Below, piece by piece: positions 63,605-64,000 of a DNA stretch of 64,000 bases; within the stretch, counting starts at the first letter, position 1; each line of letters opens with the position of its first letter. Location: the NCBI RefSeq assembly GCF_004834005.1, contig NZ_STFF01000003.1:372001-436000 (forward strand), given 5' to 3'. The stretch comes from Niastella caeni (lineage in GTDB: Bacteria; Bacteroidota; Bacteroidia; Chitinophagales; Chitinophagaceae). Under the pieces are notes generated by a model. The model did no database searches, was not told where the DNA came from, and saw nothing but the letters and a program-made list of their open reading frames with translations. A program made the translations under genes and the position numbers.

Positions 63605-63880
63605 AAAGCCAGTTTTGAGTTATTGAGTTTGTTAGTTACTGAGTTCTGCGTTCTCGGTTCCTGGCTTTGGGGAACCTGCTTTCAGCTTTCCGCTTTAGGC
63701 TTTCGGCTGTATTTGCGTAAAGCGTGCAGCGTACAACGTGCAGCCCGTATTGCTTTTGGCTTACAGCTTACAGGCTTTGGCTGTATTGGTAGCTCGGAGC
63801 CTGTATTGGGCTTATGACTTACAGCTTTGGGCTGTATTTACGTGAAGCGTGCAGCGTGAGGCGCGAAGCCTGTATTTTCT
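63605..63880. repeat. Degenerate word-repeat region
   Basis: The stretch is built from recurring words such as GGCTTACAGCTT, TTTGGCTGTATT, GCGTGCAGCGTG and AAGCCTGTATT, and starts with GAGTTATTGAGTTTGTTAGT as in the nuoK/nuoL gap. Short open frames in it carry no protein signal. I see no gene between the CBS protein and the right edge. Confidence 0.6.
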
Positions 63881-64000
63881 TTCAACTTTCCCCTGGTCCC
63901 TGACAACAATCATTATTTCACTTATCTGTTAGTGTTTGAACGATAAAAGCACACAGCCGATTTGATCAAAATCAAAATCGGGATACTGAACACCTTTTGG
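63881..64000. other. Right edge, nothing recognised
   Basis: The last 120 bases are AT-rich. A minus-strand frame is open from the edge for about 23 codons before a stop and could be the end of a gene outside the window, but it is too short to support. Confidence 0.3.

Noticed and set aside
63881..64000. End of a gene entering from the right edge
   Set aside because: Only about 23 codons are open before a stop and nothing in them is recognisable.
1..64000. tRNA, rRNA, integrase or complete insertion sequence
   Set aside because: None could be found on either strand by eye; only fragments of a mobile-element protein and transposase-less repeats are present.

Overview
The window reads as chromosome of a Bacteroidota bacterium, most likely a Chitinophagaceae member close to Niastella or Chitinophaga. 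This rests on a TonB-dependent receptor paired with a DUF4249 lipoprotein, very large RHS/YD-repeat surface proteins, a 13-gene complex I operon with fused nuoCD, many lipoprotein signals, and intergenic CTGAGCGAAGTCGAAG-type repeats. The genus is an inference from protein style; there is no rRNA gene to check it against.

Region 1 (1-6.2 kb): a partial response regulator lies downstream of a histidine kinase whose membrane sensor domain carries, at identical spacing, all seven residues I recall as needed for ethylene binding in plant ETR1. Next come a DUF4249 lipoprotein and its TonB-dependent receptor, separated by six 18-bp tandem repeats.

Region 2 (6.4-21.6 kb): a rearranged accessory region. 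It holds two fibre-like proteins sharing a signal-peptide leader, broken copies of that leader, two copies of a 0.9-1.2 kb DNA repeat, a mobile-element primase fragment, and four displaced RHS tip cassettes. Each cassette is an RHS fragment, a unique C-terminal module (probable toxin) and a small downstream gene (probable immunity). Three of the four lack a usable start, or carry a frame break or in-frame stop, so they look like silent cassettes. A short repeat sits just 3' of three of the region's five immunity genes.

Region 3 (21.1-42.6 kb): the apparent expressed RHS locus, six co-directional genes on the minus strand: an outer-membrane barrel-like protein, an Ig/FN3-like surface protein, a 2652-aa PA14/RHS-like protein, a LolA-like protein, a 2869-aa RHS protein with its own toxin-like tip, and a lipoprotein immunity candidate one base downstream. 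I recognise no described delivery system with this gene set. It is the best candidate for an undescribed system in the window.

Region 4 (43.8-46.9 kb, plus strand): a class III nucleotidyl cyclase/TolB-N/TPR protein and an ABC-type ATPase with a TOBE-like tail.

Region 5 (47-63.5 kb, minus strand): complete respiratory complex I (nuoA, B, CD, E, F, G, H, I, J, K, L, M, N), with a CBS-domain protein upstream. Most of its longer gaps are filled by low-complexity inverted repeats belonging to several families. Some share a family-specific core and also occur outside the operon, so they are dispersed hairpin elements and not operon-specific signals.
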